Source: Rugosimonospora acidiphila
GTDB taxonomy: Bacteria > Actinomycetota > Actinomycetes > Mycobacteriales > Micromonosporaceae
Length of the DNA: 64,000 nt
NCBI RefSeq assembly: GCF_039543385.1
Contig: NZ_BAABJQ010000010.1
Coordinates: 62,001-126,000, forward strand
Direction: 5' to 3'
In this document: piece after piece, positions 43,380-51,861 of the stretch
How the letters are laid out: each line of letters opens with the position of its first letter
Position numbering within the stretch: position 1 is the stretch's first letter
Program-made: the position numbers and the translations under genes
Notes under the pieces: model-generated
What the model was told of the DNA's origin: nothing
The model's input: only the letters and a program-made list of their open reading frames with translations
Database searches by the model: none

Positions 43380-44284
43380 CCACGCAATCCCTACCCAGGC
43401 CACGGGCCGCGTCGCGGCGGCGCCCGGGCAAAGGACCGACCGTCCGGCGCGGCTCACCGGCCTCCCGGGTGCTGCGCGCGCTGATCATCCTGGTACTGCT
43501 GTGCATGGTGCTGTACCCGCTGGTGTGGATGGTCGGCAACTCGCTCAAGTCGCCGACCGAGATCCTCAGCAACACGGGCCTGCTGCCCAAGCACTGGACC
43601 TGGCGCAACTACCACGATGGCTGGTTCGGGCTGCCGAGCATCACCTTCGGCCGGTTCTTCCTGAACAGCCTGATCATCGCGTGCGGCGTGGTGCTGGCGA
43701 ACATGGCCTCCTGCGTGGTCACCGCGTACGCCTTCGCGAGGCTGCGGTTTCCGCTGCGCGGGTTCTGGTTCGCCGTCATGATCGGCACCCTGTTGCTGCC
43801 GAACCACGTGATGATCATCCCGCAGTACATCCTGTTCCGGCACCTCGACTGGATCAATACGCCGCTGCCGCTGATCGTGCCGAAGGTGCTGGCCACCGAG
43901 GCGTTCTTCGTGTTCCTCATGGTGCAGTTCATGCGGGGCATCCCGCGCGACCTGGACGAGGCGGCCCGGATCGACGGCTGCAGCCCGTACGGCGTGTTCC
44001 GGCACGTGATCCTGCCGCTGGTGCGCCCGGCGCTGGTCAGCACCGCCATCTTCTCGTTCATCTGGACCTGGAACGACTTCTTCACCCAGCTCATCTACCT
44101 CAACGACCTGCCCAAGAAGACGGTCCCGGTGGGCCTGCGGATGTTCATGGACGCCACCGGCCAGACGTCGACCGGACCGATGTTCGCGATGGCGGTGGTC
44201 TCGCTGCTGCCGGTGTTCTTCTTCTTCGTGGCGTTCCAGCGCATGCTCGTCGAGGGCATCAACACCGCCGGCCTGAAGGGGTGA
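43376..44284 (+). CDS. Sugar ABC transporter permease (MalG type)
   Basis: A 302-residue permease with a basic Arg-rich N-terminus and six helices. EAA loop: DLDEAARIDGCSPYGVFRHVILPL. The ATG at 43376 overlaps the preceding TGA, so it is coupled to the MalF-type gene. The YesL-like gene follows 4 bp after its stop. Confidence 0.93.
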   Translation: MTTQSLPRPRAASRRRPGKGPTVRRGSPASRVLRALIILVLLCMVLYPLVWMVGNSLKSPTEILSNTGLLPKHWTWRNYHDGWFGLPSITFGRFFLNSLIIACGVVLANMASCVVTAYAFARLRFPLRGFWFAVMIGTLLLPNHVMIIPQYILFRHLDWINTPLPLIVPKVLATEAFFVFLMVQFMRGIPRDLDEAARIDGCSPYGVFRHVILPLVRPALVSTAIFSFIWTWNDFFTQLIYLNDLPKKTVPVGLRMFMDATGQTSTGPMFAMAVVSLLPVFFFFVAFQRMLVEGINTAGLKG

Positions 44285-44288
44285 GGAG

Positions 44289-44948
44289 ATGGCGGCACCA
44301 GGCACCACTGTGCGACGGCCGGGGCGAGGCGCCGGTAGCCGCGAACACTCGAACGAGGCGGCGCCCCGGCCGGACTGGCGGGAGACGCTGGCCGGCGCCG
44401 CCGACCTGGCCCTGCTCGGCCTGGTGCTGCTGATCGCCGCGCTGCCGGTGGTCACCCTGGGCGCCGCCGTGTCGACCGGCTCGTACGCGGTCGACCACTG
44501 GTGCGCCCACCGCAGCCTGCCTCCGGCCGCGGCGATGGCCCGCGCCTTCGGGCGGGGGCTGGTCCCCGGGCTCGGCGCACTGGCGGCCGCCCTGGCCGGG
44601 GGGGCGGTGCTGTGGCTCGACCTGTCCGCCGTCGCGCGAGGGACGGTACCGGGCGGGCCGGCGGCACTGGCCGGCACGGCACTGGTAGCGGTGGCCGCCG
44701 CCGGGCTGGCCGGGCTCACGGTGGTACGGGTGGGGCAGGCCGGCGGCGCGGGCTGGGTCGGCGCGGTCGGCTCGGCCTGGCGTACCGCCCTGCGCGCACC
44801 CGGGGTACCGCTGGGGGTGGCCGGCGTGCTCGCCCTGACCGGGCTGGTTGGCTGGCTCATGCCGGTGGCGGTGCCGGTGCTCGGCGGGGTCGGTCTGCTC
44901 GGCATTCACGTGGTCGCCCGCAGGGCGGGGTGGCGCGCGGAACAATAG
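44289..44948 (+). CDS. DUF624/YesL-like membrane protein
   Basis: A 219-residue hydrophobic protein with about five membrane segments. The region DLALLGLVLLIAALPVVTLGAAVSTGSYAVDHW resembles the N-terminal DUF624 stretch of Bacillus YesL, which is encoded with rhamnogalacturonan-use genes. Molecular role unknown; probably an accessory of the sugar uptake system, given 4-bp spacing after the permease. Residues after about 110 are Gly/Ala/Val-rich and diverged. Confidence 0.72.
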   Translation: MAAPGTTVRRPGRGAGSREHSNEAAPRPDWRETLAGAADLALLGLVLLIAALPVVTLGAAVSTGSYAVDHWCAHRSLPPAAAMARAFGRGLVPGLGALAAALAGGAVLWLDLSAVARGTVPGGPAALAGTALVAVAAAGLAGLTVVRVGQAGGAGWVGAVGSAWRTALRAPGVPLGVAGVLALTGLVGWLMPVAVPVLGGVGLLGIHVVARRAGWRAEQ

Positions 44949-44954
44949 GGTCCG

Positions 44955-45674
44955 ATGACCGAACTTCCCCAGGCGACCGGCCCGGGCGGCGACGGTGGTC
45001 CCGGCGGCGGCGACCACGACGACCGCCCGGTGGCCGTCTTCGACCTGGACGGCACCCTGCTGCGTGGCGACTCGTTCTCCCGCTTCGGGCGGCAGCTGAT
45101 CTTCCGTGGCCGGTTGCGGGCCGTGGCCACGATGCTGACCGCCCCGCTGCTCGCGCCGCTGCTCGTGGTGCCGCCGACCCGGCGGCTGGCGGTCACCGGC
45201 CTGCTCTGGCTCGCCACCACCGGGCTGACCGCCGAGCGCTTCGCCGCGCTGGCCGAACGGTTCGCCGCCGAGCACGCCGGTGAGCGCTCCGGGAACCGGA
45301 TAGCCGTCGCCCTTGAGCGGCTGCACGCACATCTGGACGCCGGCGACCGCGTCGTGATCGCCACCGCGTGCGCGGAGCCGCTGGCCGTCGCGATCTGCCA
45401 GGAACTCGGTCTCGACGGCGTCGAGGTGGTCGCCGCGCAGCTGCGCCCGGGGCGCTCGGGCATGCGGCCGGTGCGCGGCTGCCGGGGCGCGGAGAAGGTG
45501 CACCGGCTGCGCGCGGCGGGCATCGTCATGCCGGTCGCGTACGCGTACACGGACAGCGCCGTGGACATCCCACTGCTGCTGGTCGCCCGCAACCGGTACC
45601 TGATCGACCCCGCCCCCGGGCACCTGCGCATCATCCTCGCCAAGGTCGGCCAAGGCTGCACCGTGCTCGATTAG
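44955..45674 (+). CDS. HAD-superfamily hydrolase, subfamily IB (phosphatase)
   Basis: A 239-residue cytoplasmic phosphatase-like protein. Motif I VFDLDGTLLRGDSF holds the nucleophile Asp; the motif II region is VVIATACAEPLAV; the C-terminal motif is YAYTDSAVDIPLLLVARNRYLIDP. The pattern matches SerB-like HAD-IB enzymes that act on small phosphorylated compounds. It follows the YesL-like gene by 6 bp, so it may be in the sugar operon, but it has no recognisable ribosome site. Confidence 0.85.
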   Translation: MTELPQATGPGGDGGPGGGDHDDRPVAVFDLDGTLLRGDSFSRFGRQLIFRGRLRAVATMLTAPLLAPLLVVPPTRRLAVTGLLWLATTGLTAERFAALAERFAAEHAGERSGNRIAVALERLHAHLDAGDRVVIATACAEPLAVAICQELGLDGVEVVAAQLRPGRSGMRPVRGCRGAEKVHRLRAAGIVMPVAYAYTDSAVDIPLLLVARNRYLIDPAPGHLRIILAKVGQGCTVLD

Positions 45675-45686
45675 GTGTGCTCGACC

Positions 45687-46364
45687 TCAACGAGCCGGGC
45701 GAGTAGCGGTATCGGAGTCGGTCTCCGTGGAGGTGGCGGCCAGTACCGCGAGCACCACCGGGGGAATCCACCCGACCTCGGCGCCGAGCAGCTCGGTGCC
45801 GACCGCTCCGGCGGCCCCGCCGACCAGGTACGCCGCCCAGGCCACGGCCGGCGCCACCGGCCGCTGGCCGGACACGGTGCGGACGATGGCGGTGACCATG
45901 GAGCTGGTCACCACCGTGGTCGGCACGCCCGGCACACCGACCCGCTGGGCCACCGCGCTCTGCGCGCCCATCGCCGCCGACAGCACGACCAGCAGCGCCA
46001 GGGCCGGGTACAGGCCGGGGCGTGCCCCGGCGACCGTCCAGCCGGCGGCCACCCCGAACAGCAGAACGGCCTCCAGCAGCAGCCCGAGCCGGTACCCGGT
46101 GCGCCAGGCCACCGCCCGCAGCACCAGGGCGGCGCCCAGCGTGCCCAGCGCGAACGCGAACAGCGACGCCACCGGCAGCGGCGGCGCGTTCACCAACCGC
46201 CGGCCAGTGGCCCACGAAACCACGTCGATGCCGAGCAGCACGGTGTTGCCGGTCATGTTGGCGGCGAACACGTGACCGAGCCCGAGGTACGCGGCCGCGT
46301 CGGCGTACCCGGCCACCAGTCCGAGCACCTGTACCGCCCAGGCGCGCGGCGTCCCGCGGGTCAT
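45687..46364 (-). CDS. YoaK-family (DUF1275) membrane protein
   Basis: A 225-residue protein with about six membrane helices. The signature FAANMTGNTVLLGIDV occurs near residue 35. The role of YoaK proteins is unknown. It is the last gene of a three-gene minus-strand unit (hemerythrin, PPC domain, YoaK), starting 10 bp after the PPC stop, so it likely shares the SigB-like promoter at 47455-47479. Confidence 0.88.
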   Translation of the reverse strand: MTRGTPRAWAVQVLGLVAGYADAAAYLGLGHVFAANMTGNTVLLGIDVVSWATGRRLVNAPPLPVASLFAFALGTLGAALVLRAVAWRTGYRLGLLLEAVLLFGVAAGWTVAGARPGLYPALALLVVLSAAMGAQSAVAQRVGVPGVPTTVVTSSMVTAIVRTVSGQRPVAPAVAWAAYLVGGAAGAVGTELLGAEVGWIPPVVLAVLAATSTETDSDTATRPAR

Positions 46365-46374
46365 CGAGGGGCCG

Positions 46375-46812
46375 TCAGGGGGACAGGAGCGACAGCCCGG
46401 TCTCCGGGTCGTACCGCCGGGCCAGCTCCGCCGCCACCTCGGTGACCATGACCTCGAGGGTCGGCCAGACCTCGCCCCGCAGCAGGTGCCCGCCCAGGGT
46501 GGACCCGTCCCGGCGGCCGAGCACCGCGTGCAGGTGCAGCCGGGGCTTGCCGTCGTGCCCGGCGACGTCGCCGACCAACGAAAGCACCTCTACCTGCTCG
46601 GTGACCGGGATCGGCAGGTACCGCCGGGCCACCCGGTCGAAGTACCCCAACTCCCCGCCGGCGAGGCCGCCGACCGCGGTGACCTGCGCGGCCAGGATCC
46701 CGTGCTCCGTCACGGCCGAGGTCACCGTGGCGACCGGATCCTCGCCCTTGTCACACACCACCACCAGCACCCGCCGCCGGCCGGCGTCGATCTGGCTCTC
46801 GCTGGTCCGCAC
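46375..46812 (-). CDS. PPC/DUF296-domain protein
   Basis: A 145-residue single PPC (plant and prokaryote conserved) domain protein. The presumed metal-binding histidines are in LHLHAVLGRRDGSTLGGHLLRGEVWPTLEV, the family hallmark. In bacteria its function is unclear; an AT-hook is absent, so DNA binding is not implied. The GTG at 46812 follows GGGGAGG. It is 15 bp downstream of the hemerythrin gene. Confidence 0.9.
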   Translation of the reverse strand: MRTSESQIDAGRRRVLVVVCDKGEDPVATVTSAVTEHGILAAQVTAVGGLAGGELGYFDRVARRYLPIPVTEQVEVLSLVGDVAGHDGKPRLHLHAVLGRRDGSTLGGHLLRGEVWPTLEVMVTEVAAELARRYDPETGLSLLSP

Positions 46813-46827
46813 GGCTGCCTCCCCGGC

Positions 46828-47406
46828 CTAGGCGCCGTGGCCGTCGTGGGGCTCGCGCCACTCGCGGACCGCGTCGCGCAGCCGATCGAACAGGGCCAGG
46901 GGCGGCCCGGCCGCGAGGTTGGCCGCGCGCGACGTGCCCGCCCGGGGATGCGGGCGGGTGGGTGCCTTCGCCTGCGCGGCCTCGAACTCCGCGGCCATCG
47001 CCACCAGCCGCGCCGGTTCGAGGTTCTCCCGCAGGTACCGGAGTTCCTCGTTCTCCTCGTTGGCGGCGTGCTCGAGGACCTGCCGGGTCAGCTCGGCCAG
47101 CCGGCGGTCGAAGGTGGGGTGGTCCACTCCGAGGCCGTACAGGGAGGCCAGGGTCTGCTTCGCCCCGTGCTCCTCGTCCAGCCGCAGGTCCACCACGTCG
47201 TGCCCGGCCCTCAACACCGCGCGGGCGCTCGGATGCACCACCGTCTCCTCGGCGCTCTCGTGCGCGGCGAGCAGCCGGACCAGGTCCTCGAACAGGTCTC
47301 GCCGGCGCCCGCCCTGCGCGGCACGGACCTCGGAGAGCAGCCTCCTGATCTGTTCGTGCTGGTCGATCAGGACGTCCACGACGTCCCGCTGACCGGTCGT
47401 CGTCAT
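46828..47406 (-). CDS. Hemerythrin (HHE)-domain protein
   Basis: A 192-residue four-helix HHE protein that binds a di-iron or oxygen species. Ligand positions appear in DVLIDQHEQI, LLAAHESAEETVVHP and the later EEHGAKQT and EHAANEENEELRYL. The C-terminal 50 residues are Ala/Pro/Arg-rich and then helical. The ATG follows GGGAGG by 7 bases. A SigB-like promoter about 50 bp upstream indicates a general stress-response role and control of the two following genes. Confidence 0.92.
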   Translation of the reverse strand: MTTTGQRDVVDVLIDQHEQIRRLLSEVRAAQGGRRRDLFEDLVRLLAAHESAEETVVHPSARAVLRAGHDVVDLRLDEEHGAKQTLASLYGLGVDHPTFDRRLAELTRQVLEHAANEENEELRYLRENLEPARLVAMAAEFEAAQAKAPTRPHPRAGTSRAANLAAGPPLALFDRLRDAVREWREPHDGHGA

Positions 47407-47454
47407 CGCACCGCCTCCCGCCGTCGCGGAACGGTCCGCGCCCGCCCAGCGGGG

Positions 47455-47479
47455 CTACCCCTCGGGCATCGGGGTAAAC
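47455..47479 (-). promoter_or_regulatory. SigB/SigF-like stress promoter of the hemerythrin operon
   Basis: Minus strand reads GTTT (47479-47476), 15 bases, then GGGTAG (47460-47455), matching the actinobacterial stress sigma consensus GTTT-N14-16-GGGTA. Predicted start is about 40 nt before the hemerythrin ATG. Confidence 0.7.
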
Positions 47480-47508
47480 CGGCCCCCTTGGGCATCGCGG
47501 TAAACCGG
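47464..47508. repeat. Direct repeat carrying a duplicated promoter half
   Basis: A 19-bp sequence GGGCATCGSGGTAAACCGG occurs twice (47464-47482, 47490-47508; one mismatch, 26 bp apart). Both copies carry the -35 (GTTT on the minus strand), but only the first is followed by GGGTAG; the other has GGGGCC at that place. Confidence 0.8.
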
Positions 47509-47581
47509 GGGGACAGGGCCGGCGAGGACGGCACGTTCCGGATGACCGGTCCGATCGCGGTTCGTCGCGGCGGAAAGGGGT

Positions 47582-49948
47582 ATGAAGGGCGCCCGGGAGC
47601 GAGTCGAGCTGGAGAGCGAGATCGAGGTGGCGGGGCAGGACTTCCGCGGTGCCTTCGGGGCCGACGTGACCCGGGTCGAGGGCCGGGAGAAGGTGACCGG
47701 CACGGCGCGGTACGCGTTCGAGTTTCCGGTGCCGGAGGCGGTCTACGCCTGGCCGGTGCCGTCGCCGTTCGTCAAGGGCCGGCTGACGCTGATCGATCCG
47801 GAGGCGGCGCTGGCCACGAACGGGGTGCTGACCGTGCTGTGGCACACCAACGCGATGCGCCTGCAGTCCCAGGAGAATCCGGAGCTGTACCTGCTTCAGG
47901 AGCCGACCATCGCCTATCGGGGGCAGTTCGTCGCCCTGGTGGTGGCGGACACCCTGGAGGCGGCGCGGCACGCCGCCGACCTGGTGGTCGTCGAGGCCGA
48001 CACCCGGCCGCACGACGTGGTGCTCACCGATCGGCATCCGGGACTGTACCGGCCGGTCAAGGTGAACCCGACCTACCAGACCGACACTGCGGTGGGTGAC
48101 TTCGACGGGGCGCTGGCCACCGCCTCGATCCGGGTGGATGAGACGTACCACACCCCGGCCGAGCACAACAATCCGATGGAGCCGCACGCCAGTATCGCCT
48201 GGTGGGAGGGCGACCGGTTGACCGTGTACGACTCGACCCAGTACCCGACCGCGGTGGCGACCTCGCTGGCCGGCCTGTTCGGGATCGAACCCGACGCGGT
48301 ACGGGTGATCGCGCAGCACATCGGCGGCGGTTTCGGGTCCAAGGGCGGCCACCCCCGACCCAACGTCGTGCTGGCCGCGATGGCCGCCCGCCACGTCGGC
48401 CACCCGGTGAAGGTGGCGCTCACCCGCCAGCACCAGTTCGTCAACGTCGGGTACCGCACGCCGACCATCCAGCGGATGCGGCTGGGCGCGGACGCGGGTG
48501 GCCGGCTGGTGGCGATCGGCCACGACGCCATCAGCCAGAGCTCGGAGCTCATGGAGTTCGCCGAGCAGACCGCGGTCATCACCCGGTGGATGTACGCCGG
48601 CCCGCACCGGCGCACCACGCACCGGCTGGTCCGGCTGGACGTGCCGTCGCCGGCATGGATGCGCGCGCCGGGCGAGACACCGGGCTCGTTCGCGCTGGAG
48701 TCGGCCATCGACGAGCTGGCGGTGGCCGGCGGCTGGGACCCGGTGGAGCTGCGCATCCGCAACGACGCGGAGTTCGAACCCGAGGACGGGCTGCGGTACA
48801 GCAGCCGCGGCCTGGTCGCCTGCCTGCGCGAGGGGGCGCACCGGTTCGGCTGGGCCGGGCGCGATCCGAGGCCGGCCTCGAACCGGCAGGGTGACTGGCT
48901 GCTGGGCACCGGCATGGCCGCGTCCACCCTGCCGGCCCGCGCGATGCCGAGCACCGCCATCGCGCGGGCCGAGCCGGACGGGTACTTCCACGTGCTGATC
49001 AACGCTGTCGACATCGGTACCGGCGCCCGCACGGCGCTGTGGCAGGTGGCCGCGCGGGAGCTGGACGTGGGCCTGGAGCGGGTGCGGATCAGCATCGGGG
49101 ACAGCGCGATCGGGCCGGCCATGGGCGCGGGCGGCTCGCTGGGCACGGCGTCCTGGGGCTGGGCCGTGGTCAAGGCGTGCCGGGCGCTGTGCGACCGGCT
49201 GCGGCTGGAGGGCGGGAAGGTACCGGAGGGCGGCATCGAGGTACGGGTGGACACCGCCAACGACGTCAAGGGCCTGCAGCCGTACGCGCGCTACTCGTTT
49301 GGTGCGCAGTTCTGCCAGGTGCGGGTGGACATCGACACCGGCGAGATCCGGGTCGACCGGCTGCTCGGGGTGTTCGCCGCCGGTCGGATCGTCAATCCGC
49401 TTACCGCGCGCTCTCAGCTGATCGGCGCGATGACGATGGGTATCTCGATGGCCCTGTTCGAGGAGGGGGCGATGGATTCCCGGTACGGCGCGTACGTCAA
49501 CCGGGATCTGGCCACCTACCACGTAGCGGCGTGCGCGGACGTGCGTGACGTCGAGGCGTACCTCATCGAGGAGGAGGACACCCACCTCAACCCCTTGGGT
49601 ATCAAGGGCCTCGGGGAGCTCGGCATCGTCGGCGCGGCGGCGGCGGTCGCCAACGCGGTCTACCACGCGACCGGCGTGCGGGTGCGCAGCCTGCCCATCC
49701 GGCTGGACGACCTGCTCGACCGGCTCGACCGGGTGCCACCGCCGCCCGGCCCACCCCCGACGGGCTACGGCCCGCCACCGGCGTACGGACCGGACGAGCA
49801 GGTCCCGGCCGGACCCGGCTACCCGGACGGCCCGGACCCGACCGGGTACGGGCCGCCGGAGGCGGGACCGGCCGGACCCGGGCCGGCCGAGCGGATCTCG
49901 ACCGAACCCGGGCCCGCCGGCCCGGGGGAGGGGGAGTCGAAGGGTTAG
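47582..49948 (+). CDS. Xanthine dehydrogenase family, molybdopterin-binding large subunit (orphan)
   Basis: A 788-residue molybdenum hydroxylase large subunit. Cofactor and active-site motifs are GGGFGSKGG (about 248), MRAPGETPGSFALESAIDELA (about 360) and IKGLGELGIVG (about 680) with the catalytic Glu. The CO-dehydrogenase active-site loop (AYRCSFR) is absent, so it oxidises another substrate such as an aldehyde or N-heterocycle. The FAD and 2Fe-2S subunits are not adjacent. A Pro/Gly/Tyr-rich tail of about 60 residues is unusual. ATG 47582 lies only 1-2 bases after AAAGGGG, so a GTG near 47629 is an alternative start. Confidence 0.9.
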   Translation: MKGARERVELESEIEVAGQDFRGAFGADVTRVEGREKVTGTARYAFEFPVPEAVYAWPVPSPFVKGRLTLIDPEAALATNGVLTVLWHTNAMRLQSQENPELYLLQEPTIAYRGQFVALVVADTLEAARHAADLVVVEADTRPHDVVLTDRHPGLYRPVKVNPTYQTDTAVGDFDGALATASIRVDETYHTPAEHNNPMEPHASIAWWEGDRLTVYDSTQYPTAVATSLAGLFGIEPDAVRVIAQHIGGGFGSKGGHPRPNVVLAAMAARHVGHPVKVALTRQHQFVNVGYRTPTIQRMRLGADAGGRLVAIGHDAISQSSELMEFAEQTAVITRWMYAGPHRRTTHRLVRLDVPSPAWMRAPGETPGSFALESAIDELAVAGGWDPVELRIRNDAEFEPEDGLRYSSRGLVACLREGAHRFGWAGRDPRPASNRQGDWLLGTGMAASTLPARAMPSTAIARAEPDGYFHVLINAVDIGTGARTALWQVAARELDVGLERVRISIGDSAIGPAMGAGGSLGTASWGWAVVKACRALCDRLRLEGGKVPEGGIEVRVDTANDVKGLQPYARYSFGAQFCQVRVDIDTGEIRVDRLLGVFAAGRIVNPLTARSQLIGAMTMGISMALFEEGAMDSRYGAYVNRDLATYHVAACADVRDVEAYLIEEEDTHLNPLGIKGLGELGIVGAAAAVANAVYHATGVRVRSLPIRLDDLLDRLDRVPPPPGPPPTGYGPPPAYGPDEQVPAGPGYPDGPDPTGYGPPEAGPAGPGPAERISTEPGPAGPGEGESKG

Positions 49949-49957
49949 GAACGAGCC

Positions 49958-51043
49958 TCAGACGCGGGCCGGCTGAGCCGCCCCGCCGCCGGCCTCGACC
50001 ACCACCGGCACCCTGCGCAGGGCCACCCGCACCGCGGCGCCCGGCGGGATCTCCGGCAGCATCGCGCTGGCGACCTGGGCGATGATCAGGTCCCCGGTCG
50101 GCAGCGCCACGGTCACCCGGCTGGTCGGGCCGAGGAAGCTGGCCGCGAACACCCGGCTCGAGCCGTCCGGGTCGACGGACAGCTCGACCGCCTCCGGTCG
50201 CACCAGCACGGTGACCGGGCCGGCCGGCGCCGCGCTCGGATCCACCACCGGCAGTACGGTGTCCAGCACCTCGACGCTCGCGCCGGACAGCGTGCCGGGA
50301 AGCCGGTTGGACAGCCCGACGAAGTCCGCCACGAACGCCGTGGCCGGCTGCTGGTACACCTCCTCGGGCGCGGCCAGCTGCTCCAGCCGGCCGGCGCGCA
50401 TCACGCCCACCCGGTCGGCGACAGCCAACGCCTCCTCCTGGTCGTGCGTGACGAACAGGGTGGTGGTGCCCACCTCCAGCTGGATGCGGCGGATCTCGTC
50501 GCGCAGCTGGACGCGCACCTTCGCGTCCAGCGCGGACAGCGGCTCGTCGAGCAGCAGCACCTTGGGCCGGATGGCCAGCGCCCGGGCCAGCGCGACCCGC
50601 TGCTGCTGGCCGCCGGAGAGCTGGTGCGGGTACCGCTCCGCGTGCGTGCCGATGCCGACCAGGTCGAGCATCTCGCCGGCCCGCTCGCGCCGGGCCGCCG
50701 GCTTCATCTTGCGCAGCGCCATCCCGAACTCGACGTTCTGCAGCGCGGTCAGGTGCGGGAAGAGGCTGTACGCCTGGAACACCATGCCCATGTCCCGGCG
50801 GTTGGCCGGCACGTTGGTGATGTCCTTGCCGCCGACCAGCACCCGGCCGCTGTCGGCGTCCTCCAGCCCGGCGAGCACCCGCAGGGCAGTGGTCTTGCCG
50901 CAGCCGGACGGGCCGAGCAGCGCGATCAGTTCGCCCGGCGCCATTTCGAGGTCGAGGTTGTCCAGCGCCTGTACGCCGGCGAACCTGCGGCGCAGCCCGT
51001 CCAGGTGTACGGCGACGCTGTCTGAAAGACCGACCGTGGTCAC
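49958..51043 (-). CDS. ABC transporter ATP-binding protein (spermidine/iron/AEP type, with TOBE domain)
   Basis: A 361-residue ATPase of the PotA/FbpC group. Walker A GPSGCGKTT near 43-51, signature LSGGQQQR near 145, Walker B LLLDEP near 166, and a C-terminal TOBE domain (about 285-350). The start is GTG at 51043, overlapping the permease stop by 4 bp (GTGA). It is the last gene of a complete importer operon: binding protein, two permeases, ATPase. Confidence 0.93.
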   Translation of the reverse strand: MTTVGLSDSVAVHLDGLRRRFAGVQALDNLDLEMAPGELIALLGPSGCGKTTALRVLAGLEDADSGRVLVGGKDITNVPANRRDMGMVFQAYSLFPHLTALQNVEFGMALRKMKPAARRERAGEMLDLVGIGTHAERYPHQLSGGQQQRVALARALAIRPKVLLLDEPLSALDAKVRVQLRDEIRRIQLEVGTTTLFVTHDQEEALAVADRVGVMRAGRLEQLAAPEEVYQQPATAFVADFVGLSNRLPGTLSGASVEVLDTVLPVVDPSAAPAGPVTVLVRPEAVELSVDPDGSSRVFAASFLGPTSRVTVALPTGDLIIAQVASAMLPEIPPGAAVRVALRRVPVVVEAGGGAAQPARV

Positions 51044-51861
51044 GAGGTCCCCCTGGTGGTTTGCCCCCGCCGCCGGCTGGCGAAGGAGAGCGCGAAGAGC
51101 AGGATGAAGGCCAGCACCAGCGCGGCCAGCGACACCGCGACGGACATGGTCGCGCTGCTCTTGCCGAGCAGGTTGACGGCGACCTGGAGGTTGGTCCGGT
51201 TGAGCAGCGAGGCGATGGTGAACTCGCCGAGGACCAGCGCCACCGTGAGGAACGCCGCGGACAGCACCGCCGAGCGGATGTTCGGCAGCACCACCCGCCA
51301 CATCACCGTGCCCCAGCTGGCGCCGAGGCTGCGGGCCGCCTCGGAGAGGGTGCGCACGTCGATGCCGGACAGGCCGGCGTCGATGGCGCGGTACGCGTAT
51401 GGCAGCACCAGGACGGTGTACGCGAAGGTCAGGGTGAGCGCGGACCCACCGAGGAAGTAGGTGACCCAGGCGTAGACCGGGGCCAGCCCGACCACCAGTA
51501 CGATCGCCGGAATCGTCAACGGCAACAGGCACAGGTACTCGACCACCCGGCGCAGCCAGGGCAGCCGGAGCCGGGTCCAGACCACCGTCGGTACCAGCAT
51601 GACCAGCATGAGCGCCACGGTCAGCAGGACCAGCCCGCCGGATGACTTCATGCCCTCCCACAGCTCGGGGTAGGTGTTGGCGAGCTGTGGCCAGTCGAAG
51701 AACTGCCGCCAGGTGTCAAACGTGTACTGCCCGCCGGGTTCCCGAATGGTGAACATCAGCATGGCCACCAGCGGCAGCAGGAAGAAGATGCCGAGCACGA
51801 CGACGACGATCCAGCGGAACGTCGCCTGCCGCCGGGCCCGGCGCGCGATCAGGCCAGCCAT
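51040..51861 (-). CDS. ABC transporter permease (PotC/FbpB type, second subunit)
   Basis: A 273-residue permease with six helices. The EAA-type loop is in DVRTLSEAARSLGASWGTVMWRVVLPNIRSAVLS. The ATG at 51861 has GGAGGA 7 bases upstream and overlaps the previous permease gene by 13 bp; an earlier in-frame start at 51897 is less well placed. Forms the heterodimeric channel with the preceding permease. Confidence 0.92.
   Translation of the reverse strand: MAGLIARRARRQATFRWIVVVVLGIFFLLPLVAMLMFTIREPGGQYTFDTWRQFFDWPQLANTYPELWEGMKSSGGLVLLTVALMLVMLVPTVVWTRLRLPWLRRVVEYLCLLPLTIPAIVLVVGLAPVYAWVTYFLGGSALTLTFAYTVLVLPYAYRAIDAGLSGIDVRTLSEAARSLGASWGTVMWRVVLPNIRSAVLSAAFLTVALVLGEFTIASLLNRTNLQVAVNLLGKSSATMSVAVSLAALVLAFILLFALSFASRRRGQTTRGTS

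Noticed and set aside
46751..49666. 971-codon antisense frame across the molybdopterin subunit gene
   Set aside because: Shadow of the plus-strand gene, without family motifs.
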